Of a DNA stretch of 64,000 nucleotides, positions 32,914 through 46,208 are shown in pieces. Positions within the stretch are counted from its first letter, which is position 1. The number at the start of each line of letters is the position of its first letter. This DNA comes from Siphonodentalium dalli. Lineage: Eukaryota > Mollusca > Scaphopoda > Gadilida > Siphonodentaliidae. The notes under the pieces are model-generated. The model searched no databases. It was given only the letters and a program-made list of their open reading frames with translations, and was not told the DNA's origin. The stretch spans positions 156,079,151 through 156,143,150 of the forward strand of contig CP136068.1 in assembly GCA_032622095.1 (NCBI GenBank), written 5' to 3'. A program made the position numbers and the translations under genes.

Positions 32914-33480
32914 TTATTTCGTCGCTTTCTTGGTAGCTGGCTTCTTTTTGGGAGTAGCCTTGGCTTTCGGTGGCTTTGCTGCTTTCTTCGCCGGGGATTT
33001 AGCCGTGGATGTTTTTGGTTTTGCAGCTGGCTTCTTTTTAGCTGGTGATTTCTTTGGTTTCGCAACCTTCTTCGTGTCTTTCTTTTCTGCAGCTTTATTA
33101 GGCTTGGCAGCACCTTTCTTAGCTGGTGACTTCGCCTTCGGGTTTGGTTTAGCAGCTACTGGTTTCTTTGGCTTTGGCTTCTCAACTTTTGCTGTGCCAA
33201 TTCCAAAGGACCCGGATGCTCCAGTTCCCTTGGCCTGCTTCAGCGAGTCATTTTTAACTCCAGCCTTTAGAGCCACCTTCAGTCTGTTGTTGACTGCCTT
33301 TGCATCATTTCCAAGGGTGAAGTTGGCCATGATGTACTTCAAAATAGCTTGTCGCGAAGACCCTCCTCGTTCTTTTAATTCTTTAACGGCAGCTATGACC
33401 ATCTCGTTGTACTTTGGATGATCGGGTGTTTTCTTCGGTGCAGCCTTCTTCTTTGGAGTTGCGGTTGCAGTTTCAGCCAT
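32914..33480 (-). CDS. H1: Linker histone H1, unit 5
   Basis: Protein identical to unit 1, although the H3 of this unit is altered. Confidence 0.98.
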   Translation of the reverse strand: MAETATATPKKKAAPKKTPDHPKYNEMVIAAVKELKERGGSSRQAILKYIMANFTLGNDAKAVNNRLKVALKAGVKNDSLKQAKGTGASGSFGIGTAKVEKPKPKKPVAAKPNPKAKSPAKKGAAKPNKAAEKKDTKKVAKPKKSPAKKKPAAKPKTSTAKSPAKKAAKPPKAKATPKKKPATKKATK

Positions 33481-35213
33481 AATTATTTTCGAGTGAACTG
33501 TAAAGAGATTGTGAGGTTGACGAGTGTCTGTTTGAAAATGCCGACCGCGAAATAAGCTGGCCTAATTGTGATAGAGCGCGGGCGAAAATGAAAACACCCG
33601 GCTTCCGACAAAGGCCTGGGCGCATTTTGTTAATTTGTGTTTGTGTATGTTCAGTTATCGCCATATTTTACAAAAACCTATTGCAATTTTGCCAAAAGGA
33701 ATTCACCATCTGTTGCGTGATATATTTTTCTATATGGTTTGTTCATTTTCTCAAAACTTCAGGCGAGAGATCAATATGTTTTTGGCAGTCAAAATTTTCA
33801 ACTAAGATTTTGCGGTCAGCCATGTTCGCGAATTCCGCCCGCACACCACACACTTCAAAAGATCAAACTGCCGCGTGTTGGTATGCGTCTTTAAGTAGAG
33901 AATTAAAAGTCGAAATTTGTCAGCAAAGTGTTGTTTGGGAAGGTGGAAAAAAAACGAACATGTGTAATTGGTTAGATATGAAAATCGGATCGTTGGGGAA
34001 GCTGTGGCGCGTTTTCGGTCTTTTTAGAGAGTTGGGTGTAAAAATGAACGAGCTAATCCTAATATGACTGTGATCCAAGTAGGCCAACACGTGTGTAGGG
34101 CCTATATATATGCATTTGGGGGAAGGGAGGTCGGCATCGGGCGGGACCTATAATACTTAATATACTAAAGAATGAGGGAGAAATCGCCCCTCCTCCGACA
34201 TTGTGTGCATATTTTTAACTTTAATAAAAGTTAAAAAAAATATAACGTTACAACTTGACTACATGTAAATGAATTATCCGGGGTGGGGACGGATATTATA
34301 CAATATCACATATATGTATAATGATAAATATCTACTCGCATATATGCGCTACAGTACTCACAAACAACATCTGCCACCATTATAAATTGTGAACCACCGA
34401 TTCGGATTCGTTGTTCAGAAATGAAATATTGACGTCGGATGGTTCCCCAATCAACAAGAGAGTGAGCACGAAGTATTTCTGAGGTGAACAGCAATCAGCT
34501 TAGCCAGGCTTGTAAAGGTCTGTCGCGTCGGTATCGACGCCGAGACAACAATTAAGGTCGCTCGATACCGGCTCCAATATCAGTCCTATATTCATTAGTC
34601 ATTTTTATTAAATGTTTAAAATTTCCAAATAGTTACTTAGATATTATACTAATTTATTGCAAATGGTATATGTTGGGGTTAATGATCTGCAGTATCTGTC
34701 TATACATGCACAGGTATGTCATTATCATTTTGACTGAGGGGTTCTCGCGTTCTCGTTACAGGCATGCTCCGTTTGCATTGATTGAAGATTGTCTATAATC
34801 TTTATATGGGATCTAATGCAAAATTGAACGATACTCGAAAATCATCTGAAAATGTGTCAACTCACCAGGGTCGAAGAAGTGAGTACTACTCATTCAAATT
34901 ACTAACATGCATGTGTTAGTTGAGTTGACACTCATTTTATTGTTGATTACTAGTAATGATGACTGGCACTAATATACCTGGTTCTTATATATCTCTTATA
35001 TATATATAAGAACAAGACCAATACATAGTGGCATAACTGGTAGTATATATATATATATATATCTATGTTTGTCATACATTATTTCCGATTCATTTGACAT
35101 TGATTACCCCAACTATTCAGTCATTATTTGCTCGGTTTGCTGGCAATCATTATTTGCTAGGTTTGCTGGTAGAATTAGCAATTTTTAGAGTTTATCTTTA
35201 GTGAAATTTTGGT

Positions 35214-35229
35214 GGCCCTGAAAAGGGCC
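35214..35229 (-). promoter_or_regulatory. Histone 3' stem-loop, H3 unit 6
   Basis: Perfect hairpin. Confidence 0.97.
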
Positions 35230-35263
35230 GTTTGTCTTTCTATTCGACACTGGGTCGTAAGAA

Positions 35264-35686
<423 letters not shown>

Positions 35687-35929
35687 TCAAAGTCGAATTG
35701 TGAAATTTTCTGAAACGGCATACCTATATCGCCAGAAGCATTGTGCGAACAACACTCAGCGATTGGTTGTTCCGACTGCAACTAACATCCGCCATTGGAT
35801 GTTGTACTCGCAATCTGATTGGTTCCTACTCTACACTGTGACTGGCCATCAGCGAGCTCGGTGGTGAGAAGTAAATGTTACCTTGATCCTCGTGATTTGG
35901 AGAATCTTGTAGCAGGAAATGCGAGTAAA

Positions 35930-35942
35930 AGGTGTATAGATT
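35930..35942 (+). repeat. Target-site duplication of E2, left copy
   Basis: AGGTGTATAGATT, repeated at 37103-37115 and present once in uninterrupted units (10368-10380 in unit 1). Confidence 0.93.
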
Positions 35943-37102
35943 CTCTGGCAGCAAGTGGAGCGAACAAGTCAGATTTTATTTGACTCCATTAGTTCCTTGC
36001 GGTGTCAGAGCGTCGGTACGAGTGATTTGAGCGGTCTGTAACCTTAATTGGAAGCAACCGCCCTCGTGCTGATGCCGGCGAGTGAGACGGTTTTGGATTA
36101 GGCTTAGTGCGACGGACAATGGAGTTAATCCCTGACGCCGCGTTAGCAGCGATAGAGAGATCTCAAATTGCGGATATTGTTAGCTGGAATCTCCAGTCTA
36201 ACAGAGGCTATTTGACTCTCTGCGTTGAATTCAGGACGGGAGATGCTGGAAACCAGAAATCTTCCACCTGGAGCAAGACCAAGACCAGCCGTAACATGAA
36301 AGAGGAGCCTCCTAAGAGAAAGACACCAGCTCGAAGGAGAAGGGACGCAGCCAGACGGGCGAAATGGAAGAAGAAGATGGGGGCGACCGTTGATCGACCG
36401 GTCACCCCTCCCCGTGTGGCTCAGCCGTCCAAAGTCAAAGCCGGCGGGTCGAAGTTGTCTGAGAGACGCCCAGACGACTCGACCTGCATGGAGACTGACG
36501 ACATTGGACCAGCTAGCAGGGACTCCGTGGATCTGCCGGATGTCCCTGCTGTCGTCGTCGAGGCTTGCGGAGACAGGGACGTGGATACCACCCCAGATGT
36601 TCCTGCCGCCAGCTTCGACGTGGAACTGGACAGCTTTACACCTCGGACACCGGATTATCAAAACATCCCGGTGTCCACCAGCACCAACAACAACACCAGC
36701 ACAGCCCCCTCCCAATCTGTGGAAGAGATCGTCGCTGAATGTAACCAAATGATGGCAGATCACCGACGGCAGCTAGAATCTGAAAAATCTGAGCGGCAAG
36801 AGAAACAAGAGAAAGAATATGATCGGCGACAGGCACAGACAGAACGGGAAGGAGAAGAACAGGCAGCTGTGCTCCAACAAACTCAACAACAACAACTACA
36901 GCAAACAGAACTTCAACACAGAAAAAAAAAGAAACCGAAGAAAAAGAAATAACTTGTCTAGATCATTTTCATTTTCACCCTCACCAATCTCATGTTAATG
37001 TAACACCATTACATGTATCCTTATTAAATTCAACAGTGGGTTGTAGGAGAGGGGTTCCGCCCCTTTCAAATCTTCCCGGGAAAGTTTCCCAAACCCCCTA
37101 TC
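35943..37102 (+). mobile_element. E2: 1160-bp single-ORF retroelement-like insertion
   Basis: A precise insertion with a 13-bp target duplication, a 176-bp leader, one ORF and a 150-bp 3' tail. The tail has a hairpin GGGG-TTCCG-CCCC and the palindrome TTCCCGGGAA. There are no terminal inverted repeats, no reverse transcriptase and no poly-A. The duplication length and one-ended structure suggest mobilisation by a LINE. It could be a non-autonomous element that keeps only the ORF1 of a larger family. It does not share the two-box tail of E1 and E3. Confidence 0.75.
36119..36952 (+). CDS. E2 ORF: basic, coiled-coil, Gln-rich protein of unknown family
   Basis: The ATG at 36119 gives 277 residues. 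The N-terminus (MELIPDAALAAIERSQIADI, then a WNLQSNRGYLTLCVEF segment) looks like a small alpha-beta domain. It is followed by a highly basic RRRRDAARRAKWKKK stretch at about 72-87, an acidic Asp/Pro-rich middle, a charged Glu/Gln/Arg helix likely to form a coiled coil (about 200-265) and a terminal KKKKKPKKKK. A small N-terminal domain followed by an RRRRD-AR-block is a layout I associate with ORF1 proteins of some invertebrate LINEs, but this is recollection, not a search result. An upstream in-frame GTG at 36107 is not needed. Confidence 0.7.
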   Translation: MELIPDAALAAIERSQIADIVSWNLQSNRGYLTLCVEFRTGDAGNQKSSTWSKTKTSRNMKEEPPKRKTPARRRRDAARRAKWKKKMGATVDRPVTPPRVAQPSKVKAGGSKLSERRPDDSTCMETDDIGPASRDSVDLPDVPAVVVEACGDRDVDTTPDVPAASFDVELDSFTPRTPDYQNIPVSTSTNNNTSTAPSQSVEEIVAECNQMMADHRRQLESEKSERQEKQEKEYDRRQAQTEREGEEQAAVLQQTQQQQLQQTELQHRKKKKPKKKK

Positions 37103-37115
37103 AGGTGTATAGATT
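37103..37115 (+). repeat. Target-site duplication of E2, right copy
   Basis: AGGTGTATAGATT, identical to 35930-35942. Confidence 0.93.
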
Positions 37116-37859
37116 GAGTGTGATTTTGCCATCGGCTTTTGTTTATTCATTATTTTCTTTAATGTTCGTAAAATCAAAAGAACTGGACACGATAAAAAAG
37201 ATACCTTTCGGGAAATATTTATCACAAAAAGTGTTCTTTTAGCGAATAAACTGACTGGGAGAGAACACAAATACATTTTCAAGCATTCTCTTTTTTATGT
37301 TTTAATCTGAATCAGATATTTTTTGGCGATATCATTAGCCATGTTAGTTTTCAATAATTTGACATTACGTGTTTCTGGGCCACTGGGAATGGATTGAGGG
37401 GGGGGGTGGAGGGAGGGGTTAGCAATTTTTCTACTTCAATTTCCTCCCGTGATTTCTGGCGTCTATATTGCTTAATAAGTAGAAAGTCGTATATATTCAT
37501 GATGTTGCAAAAGAAATTTATATAACTTACAGGAAATGGGTTCATGTGAATAATAGCGCGATCGTCCTATATGTGTTTGTTCGTGAATTATCACCATTTG
37601 ATCATAGTACAACACCCGCCACCCCCCCCCCCCCCAGTCTTGTTTTATTTGTTTCAATACACCCACATGACCTGGTATTGTATGTGTATACTGGCCGTCC
37701 GTGCCTTTGACATGTATATATGACAAATGGGATAACTTTGTAATTCTGATTTCAGGTCGATTTGATTAGATTAGGATTGCAGGTTGAAATTTTATAATTT
37801 AAGCTTGAAAGTAGGGTTATAGCATTTTTAAAATGTTTCTCTTTGTGAAAAATTTAGTT

Positions 37860-37875
37860 GGCCCTGAAAAGGGCC
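37860..37875 (-). promoter_or_regulatory. Histone 3' stem-loop, H1 unit 6
   Basis: Perfect hairpin. Confidence 0.97.
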
Positions 37876-37915
37876 GTTTGTAAAACTGGTTTCAAGACCA
37901 GAATGGATAGCGGAA

Positions 37916-38482
37916 TTATTTCGTCGCTTTCTTGGTAGCTGGCTTCTTTTTGGGAGTAGCCTTGGCTTTCGGTGGCTTTGCTGCTTTCTTCGCCGGGGAT
38001 TTAGCCGTGGATGTTTTTGGTTTTGCAGCTGGCTTCTTTTTAGCTGGTGATTTCTTTGGTTTCGCAACCTTCTTCGTGTCTTTCTTTTCTGCAGCTTTAT
38101 TAGGCTTGGCAGCACCTTTCTTAGCTGGTGACTTCGCCTTCGGGTTTGGTTTAGCAGCTACTGGTTTCTTTGGCTTTGGCTTCTCAACTTTTGCTGTGCC
38201 AATTCCAAAGGACCCGGATGCTCCAGTTCCCTTGGCCTGCTTCAGCGAGTCATTTTTAACTCCAGCCTTTAGAGCCACCTTCAGTCTGTTGTTGACTGCC
38301 TTTGCATCATTTCCAAGGGTGAAGTTGGCCATGATGTACTTCAAAATAGCTTGTCGCGAAGACCCTCCTCGTTCTTTTAATTCTTTAACGGCAGCTATGA
38401 CCATCTCGTTGTACTTTGGATGATCGGGTGTTTTCTTCGGTGCAGCCTTCTTCTTTGGAGTTGCGGTTGCAGTTTCAGCCAT
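37916..38482 (-). CDS. H1: Linker histone H1, unit 6
   Basis: Protein identical to unit 1. E2 lies beyond the 3' end and does not touch the gene. Confidence 0.98.
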   Translation of the reverse strand: MAETATATPKKKAAPKKTPDHPKYNEMVIAAVKELKERGGSSRQAILKYIMANFTLGNDAKAVNNRLKVALKAGVKNDSLKQAKGTGASGSFGIGTAKVEKPKPKKPVAAKPNPKAKSPAKKGAAKPNKAAEKKDTKKVAKPKKSPAKKKPAAKPKTSTAKSPAKKAAKPPKAKATPKKKPATKKATK

Positions 38483-40215
38483 AATTATTTTCGAGTGAAC
38501 TGTAAAGAGATTGTGAGGTTGACGAGTGTCTGTTTGAAAATGCCGACCGCGAAATAAGCTGGCCTAATTGTGATAGAGCGCGGGCGAAAATGAAAACACC
38601 CGGCTTCCGACAAAGGCCTGGGCGCATTTTGTTAATTTGTGTTTGTGTATGTTCAGTTATCGCCATATTTTACAAAAACCTATTGCAATTTTGCCAAAAG
38701 GAATTCACCATCTGTTGCGTGATATATTTTTCTATATGGTTTGTTCATTTTCTCAAAACTTCAGGCGAGAGATCAATATGTTTTTGGCAGTCAAAATTTT
38801 CAACTAAGATTTTGCGGTCAGCCATGTTCGCGAATTCCGCCCGCACACCACACACTTCAAAAGATCAAACTGCCGCGTGTTGGTATGCGTCTTTAAGTAG
38901 AGAATTAAAAGTCGAAATTTGTCAGCAAAGTGTTGTTTGGGAAGGTGGAAAAAAAACGAACATGTGTAATTGGTTAGATATGAAAATCGGATCGTTGGGG
39001 AAGCTGTGGCGCGTTTTCGGTCTTTTTAGAGAGTTGGGTGTAAAAATGAACGAGCTAATCCTAATATGACTGTGATCCAAGTAGGCCAACACGTGTGTAG
39101 GGCCTATATATATGCATTTGGGGGTAGGGAGGTCGGCATCGGGCGGGACCTATAATACTTAATATACTAAAGAATGAGGGAGAAATCGCCCCTCCTCCGA
39201 CATTGTGTGCATATTTTTAACTTTAATAAAAGTTAAAAAAAATATAACGTTACAACTTGACTACATGTAAATGAATTATCCGGGGTGGGGACGGATATTA
39301 TACAATATCACATATATGTATAATGATAAATATCTACTCGCATATATGCGCTACAGTACTCACAAACAACATCTGCCACCATTATAAATTGTGAACCACC
39401 GATTCGGATTCGTTGTTCAGAAATGAAATATTGACGTCGGATGGTTCCCCAATCAACAAGAGAGTGAGCACGAAGTATTTCTGAGGTGAACAGCAATCAG
39501 CTTAGCCAGGCTTGTAAAGGTCTGTCGCGTCGGTATCGACGCCGAGACAACAATTAAGGTCGCTCGATACCGGCTCCAATATCAGTCCTATATTCATTAG
39601 TCATTTTTATTAAATGTTTAAAATTTCCAAATAGTTACTTAGATATTATACTAATTTATTGCAAATGGTATATGTTGGGGTTAATGATCTGCAGTATCTG
39701 TCTATACATGCACAGGTATGCCATTATCATTTTGACTGAGGGGTTCTCGCGTTCTCGTTACAGGCATGCTCCGTTTGCATTGATTGAAGATTGTCTATAA
39801 TCTTTATATGGGATCTAATGCAAAATTGAACGATACTCGAAAATCATCTGAAAATGTGTCACCTCACCAGGGTCGAAGAAGTGAGTACTACTCATTCAAA
39901 TTACTAACATGCATGTGTTAGTTGAGTTGACACTCATTTTATTGTTGATTACTAGTAATGATGACTGGCACTAATATACCTGGTTCTTATATATCTCTTA
40001 TATATATATAAGAACAAGACCAATACATAGTGGCATAACTGGTAGTATATATATATATATATATCTATGTTTGTCATACATTATTTCCGATTCATTTGAC
40101 ATTGATTACCCCAACTATTCAGTCATTATTTGCTCGGTTTGCTGGCAATCATTATTTGCTAGGTTTGCTGGTAGAATTAGCAATTTTTAGAGTTTATCTT
40201 TAGTGAAATTTTGGT

Positions 40216-40231
40216 GGCCCTGAAAAGGGCC
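40216..40231 (-). promoter_or_regulatory. Histone 3' stem-loop, H3 unit 7
   Basis: Perfect hairpin. Confidence 0.97.
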
Positions 40232-40265
40232 GTTTGTCTTTCTATTCGACACTGGGTCGTAAGAA

Positions 40266-40688
<423 letters not shown>

Positions 40689-41692
40689 TCAAAGTCGAAT
40701 TGTGAAATTTTCTGAAACGGCATACCTATATCGCCAGAAGCATTGTGCGAACAACACTCAGCGATTGGTTGTTCCGACTGCAACTAACATCCGCCATTGG
40801 ATGTTGTACTCGCAATCTGATTGGTTCCTACTCTACACTGTGACTGGCCATCAGCGAGCTCGGTGGTGAGAAGTAAATGTTACCTTGATCCTCGTGATTT
40901 GGAGAATCTTGTAGCAGGAAATGCGAGTAAAAGGTGTATAGATTGAGTGTGATTTTGCCATCGGCTTTTGTTTATTCATTATTTTCTTTAATGTTCGTAA
41001 AATCAAAAGAACTGGACACGATAAAAAAGATACCTTTCGGGAAATATTTATCACAAAAAGTGTTCTTTTAGCGAATAAACTGACTGGGAGAGAACACAAA
41101 TACATTTTCAAGCATTCTCTTTTTTATGTTTTAATCTGAATCAAGATATTTTTTGGCGATATCATTAGCCATGTTAGTTTTCAATAATTTGACATTACGT
41201 GTTTCTGGGCCACTGGGAATGGATTGAGGGGGGGGGGGTGGAGGGAGGGGTTAGCAATTTTTCTACTTCAATTTCCTCCCGTGATTTCTGGCGTCTATAT
41301 TGCTTAATAAGTAGAAAGTCGTATATATTCATGATGTTGCAAAAGAAATTTATATAACTTACAGGAAATGGGTTCATGTGAATAATAGCGCGATCGTCCT
41401 ATATGTGTTTGTTCGTGAATTATCACCATTTGATCATAGTACAACACCCGCCACCCCCCCCCCCCCCCAGTCTTGTTTTATTTGTTTCAATACACCCACA
41501 TGACCTGGTATTGTATGTGTATACTGGCCGTCCGTGCCTTTGACATGTATATATGACAAATGGGATAACTTTGTAATTCTGATTTCAGGTCGATTTGATT
41601 AGATTAGGATTGCAGGTTGAAATTTTATAATTTAAGCTTGAAAGTAGGGTTATAGCATTTTTAAAATGTTTCTCTTTGTGAAAAATTTAGTT

Positions 41693-41708
41693 GGCCCTGA
41701 AAAGGGCC
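41693..41708 (-). promoter_or_regulatory. Histone 3' stem-loop, H1 unit 7
   Basis: Perfect hairpin. Confidence 0.97.
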
Positions 41709-41748
41709 GTTTGTAAAACTGGTTTCAAGACCAGAATGGATAGCGGAA

Positions 41749-42315
41749 TTATTTCGTCGCTTTCTTGGTAGCTGGCTTCTTTTTGGGAGTAGCCTTGGCT
41801 TTCGGTGGCTTTGCTGCTTTCTTCGCCGGGGATTTAGCCGTGGATGTTTTTGGTTTTGCAGCTGGCTTCTTTTTAGCTGGTGATTTCTTTGGTTTCGCAA
41901 CCTTCTTCGTGTCTTTCTTTTCTGCAGCTTTATTAGGCTTGGCAGCACCTTTCTTAGCTGGTGACTTCGCCTTCGGGTTTGGTTTAGCAGCTACTGGTTT
42001 CTTTGGCTTTGGCTTCTCAACTTTTGCTGTGCCAATTCCAAAGGACCCGGATGCTCCAGTTCCCTTGGCCTGCTTCAGCGAGTCATTTTTAACTCCAGCC
42101 TTTAGAGCCACCTTCAGTCTGTTGTTGACTGCCTTTGCATCATTTCCAAGGGTGAAGTTGGCCATGATGTACTTCAAAATAGCTTGTCGCGAAGACCCTC
42201 CTCGTTCTTTTAATTCTTTAACGGCAGCTATGACCATCTCGTTGTACTTTGGATGATCGGGTGTTTTCTTCGGTGCAGCCTTCTTCTTTGGAGTTGCGGT
42301 TGCAGTTTCAGCCAT
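41749..42315 (-). CDS. H1: Linker histone H1, unit 7
   Basis: Protein identical to unit 1; promoter and hairpin intact. Confidence 0.98.
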   Translation of the reverse strand: MAETATATPKKKAAPKKTPDHPKYNEMVIAAVKELKERGGSSRQAILKYIMANFTLGNDAKAVNNRLKVALKAGVKNDSLKQAKGTGASGSFGIGTAKVEKPKPKKPVAAKPNPKAKSPAKKGAAKPNKAAEKKDTKKVAKPKKSPAKKKPAAKPKTSTAKSPAKKAAKPPKAKATPKKKPATKKATK

Positions 42316-44048
42316 AATTATTTTCGAGTGAACTGTAAAGAGATTGTGAGGTTGACGAGTGTCTGTTTGAAAATGCCGACCGCGAAATAAGCTGGCCTAA
42401 TTGTGATAGAGCGCGGGCGAAAATGAAAACACCCGGCTTCCGACAAAGGCCTGGGCGCATTTTGTTAATTTGTGTTTGTGTATGTTCAGTTATCGCCATA
42501 TTTTACAAAAACCTATTGCAATTTTGCCAAAAGGAATTCACCATCTGTTGCGTGATATATTTTTCTATATGGTTTGTTCATTTTCTCAAAACTTCAGGCG
42601 AGAGATCAATATGTTTTTGGCAGTCAAAATTTTCAACTAAGATTTTGCGGTCAGCCATGTTCGCGAATTCCGCCCGCACACCACACACTTCAAAAGATCA
42701 AACTGCCGCGTGTTGGTATGCGTCTTTAAGTAGAGAATTAAAAGTCGAAATTTGTCAGCAAAGTGTTGTTTGGGAAGGTGGAAAAAAAACGAACATGTGT
42801 AATTGGTTAGATATGAAAATCGGATCGTTGGGGAAGCTGTGGCGCGTTTTCGGTCTTTTTAGAGAGTTGGGTGTAAAAATGAACGAGCTAATCCTAATAT
42901 GACTGTGATCCAAGTAGGCCAACACGTGTGTAGGGCCTATATATATGCATTTGGGGGAAGGGAGGTCGGCATCGGGCGGGACCTATAATACTTAATATAC
43001 TAAAGAATGAGGGAGAAATCGCCCCTCCTCCGACATTGTGTGCATATTTTTAACTTTAATAAAAGTTAAAAAAAATATAACGTTACAACTTGACTACATG
43101 TAAATGAATTATCCGGGGTGGGGACGGATATTATACAATATCACATATATGTATAATGATAAATATCTACTCGCATATATGCGCTACAGTACTCACAAAC
43201 AACATCTGCCACCATTATAAATTGTGAACCACCGATTCGGATTCGTTGTTCAGAAATGAAATATTGACGTCGGATGGTTCCCCAATCAACAAGAGAGTGA
43301 GCACGAAGTATTTCTGAGGTGAACAGCAATCAGCTTAGCCAGGCTTGTAAAGGTCTGTCGCGTCGGTATCGACGCCGAGACAACAATTAAGGTCGCTCGA
43401 TACCGGCTCCAATATCAGTCCTATATTCATTAGTCATTTTTATTAAATGTTTAAAATTTCCAAATAGTTACTTAGATATTATACTAATTTATTGCAAATG
43501 GTATATGTTGGGGTTAATGATCTGCAGTATCTGTCTATACATGCACAGGTATGTCATTATCATTTTGACTGAGGGGTTCTCGCGTTCTCGTTACAGGCAT
43601 GCTCCGTTTGCATTGATTGAAGATTGTCTATAATCTTTATATGGGATCTAATGCAAAATTGAACGATACTCGAAAATCATCTGAAAATGTGTCACCTCAC
43701 CAGGGTCGAAGAAGTGAGTACTACTCATTCAAATTACTAACATGCATGTGTTAGTTGAGTTGACACTCATTTTATTGTTGATTACTAGTAATGATGACTG
43801 GCACTAATATACCTGGTTCTTATATATCTCTTATATATATATAAGAACAAGACCAATACATAGTGGCATAACTGGTAGTATATATATATATATATATCTA
43901 TGTTTGTCATACATTATTTCCGATTCATTTGACATTGATTACCCCAACTATTCAGTCATTATTTGCTCGGTTTGCTGGCAATCATTATTTGCTAGGTTTG
44001 CTGGTAGAATTAGCAATTTTTAGAGTTTATCTTTAGTGAAATTTTGGT

Positions 44049-44064
44049 GGCCCTGAAAAGGGCC
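44049..44064 (-). promoter_or_regulatory. Histone 3' stem-loop, H3 unit 8
   Basis: Perfect hairpin. Confidence 0.97.
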
Positions 44065-44098
44065 GTTTGTCTTTCTATTCGACACTGGGTCGTAAGAA

Positions 44099-44521
<423 letters not shown>

Positions 44522-45518
44522 TCAAAGTCGAATTGTGAAATTTTCTGAAACGGCATACCTATATCGCCAGAAGCATTGTGCGAACAACACTCAGCGATTG
44601 GTTGTTCCGACTGCAACTAACATCCGCCATTGGATGTTGTACTCGCAATCTGATTGGTTCCTACTCTACACTGTGACTGGCCATCAGCGAGCTCGGTGGT
44701 GAGAAGTAAATGTTACCTTGATCCTCGTGATTTGGAGAATCTTGTAGCAGGAAATGCGAGTAAAAGGTGTATAGATTGAGTGTGATTTTGCCATCGGCTT
44801 TTGTTTATTCATTATTTTCTTTAATGTTCGTAAAATCAAAAGAACTGGACACGATAAAAAAGATACCTTTCGGGAAATATTTATCACAAAAAGTGTTCTT
44901 TTAGCGAATAAACTGACTGGGAGAGAACACAAATACATTTTCAAGCATTCTCTTTTTTATGTTTTAATCTGAATCAGATATTTTTTGGCGATATCATTAG
45001 CCATGTTAGTTTTCAATAATTTGACATTACGTGTTTCTGGGCCACTGGGAATGGATTGAGGGGGGGGGGGTGGAGGGAGGGGTTAGCAATTTTTCTACTT
45101 CAATTTCCTCCCGTGATTTCTGGCGTCTATATTGCTTAATAAGTAGAAAGTCGTATATATTCATGATGTTGCAAAAGAAATTTATATAACTTACAGGAAA
45201 TGGGTTCATGTGAATAATAGCGCGATCGTCCTATATGTGTTTGTTCGTGAATTATCACCATTTGATCATAGTACAACACCCGCCACCCCCCCCCAGTCTT
45301 GTTTTATTTGTTTCAATACACCCACATGACCTGGTATTGTATGTGTATACTGGCCGTCCGTGCCTTTGACATGTATATATGACAAATGGGATAACTTTGT
45401 AATTCTGATTTCAGGTCGATTTGATTAGATTAGGATTGCAGGTTGAAATTTTATAATTTAAGCTTGAAAGTAGGGTTATAGCATTTTTAAAATGTTTCTC
45501 TTTGTGAAAAATTTAGTT

Positions 45519-45534
45519 GGCCCTGAAAAGGGCC
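45519..45534 (-). promoter_or_regulatory. Histone 3' stem-loop, H1 unit 8
   Basis: Perfect hairpin. Any transcript reading from E3 through H1 would end with this processing signal. Confidence 0.97.
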
Positions 45535-45574
45535 GTTTGTAAAACTGGTTTCAAGACCAGAATGGATAGCGGAA

Positions 45575-46141
45575 TTATTTCGTCGCTTTCTTGGTAGCTG
45601 GCTTCTTTTTGGGAGTAGCCTTGGCTTTCGGTGGCTTTGCTGCTTTCTTCGCCGGGGATTTAGCCGTGGATGTTTTTGGTTTTGCAGCTGGCTTCTTTTT
45701 AGCTGGTGATTTCTTTGGTTTCGCAACCTTCTTCGTGTCTTTCTTTTCTGCAGCTTTATTAGGCTTGGCAGCACCTTTCTTAGCTGGTGACTTCGCCTTC
45801 GGGTTTGGTTTAGCAGCTACTGGTTTCTTTGGCTTTGGCTTCTCAACTTTTGCTGTGCCAATTCCAAAGGACCCGGATGCTCCAGTTCCCTTGGCCTGCT
45901 TCAGCGAGTCATTTTTAACTCCAGCCTTTAGAGCCACCTTCAGTCTGTTGTTGACTGCCTTTGCATCATTTCCAAGGGTGAAGTTGGCCATGATGTACTT
46001 CAAAATAGCTTGTCGCGAAGACCCTCCTCGTTCTTTTAATTCTTTAACGGCAGCTATGACCATCTCGTTGTACTTTGGATGATCGGGTGTTTTCTTCGGT
46101 GCAGCCTTCTTCTTTGGAGTTGCGGTTGCAGTTTCAGCCAT
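45575..46141 (-). CDS. H1: Linker histone H1, unit 8, cut off from its promoter
   Basis: Coding region and protein are identical to the other copies. The 4.8-kb double insertion begins 67 bases upstream of the ATG (46209), so the TATA-like and AC boxes now lie beyond 50980. The open frame runs 68 codons further upstream into the retrotransposon tail, to 46345, but the native ATG is kept here because that extension is element sequence. The gene is probably silent unless served by read-through from E3 or by a cryptic promoter. It is an orphaned copy with no coding damage yet, which suggests a young insertion. Confidence 0.95.
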   Translation of the reverse strand: MAETATATPKKKAAPKKTPDHPKYNEMVIAAVKELKERGGSSRQAILKYIMANFTLGNDAKAVNNRLKVALKAGVKNDSLKQAKGTGASGSFGIGTAKVEKPKPKKPVAAKPNPKAKSPAKKGAAKPNKAAEKKDTKKVAKPKKSPAKKKPAAKPKTSTAKSPAKKAAKPPKAKATPKKKPATKKATK

Positions 46142-46198
46142 AATTATTTTCGAGTGAACTGTAAAGAGATTGTGAGGTTGACGAGTGTCTGTTTGAAA

Positions 46199-46208
46199 AT
46201 GCCGACCG
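46199..46208 (+). repeat. Target duplication in unit 8, copy 1 of 3
   Basis: ATGCCGACCG next to the H1 leader. With the preceding AAA it matches 13 bases of copy 2. Confidence 0.93.

Noticed and set aside
36107-36118. Upstream GTG start for the E2 ORF
   Set aside because: ATG at 36119 in the same frame is the ordinary eukaryotic start.
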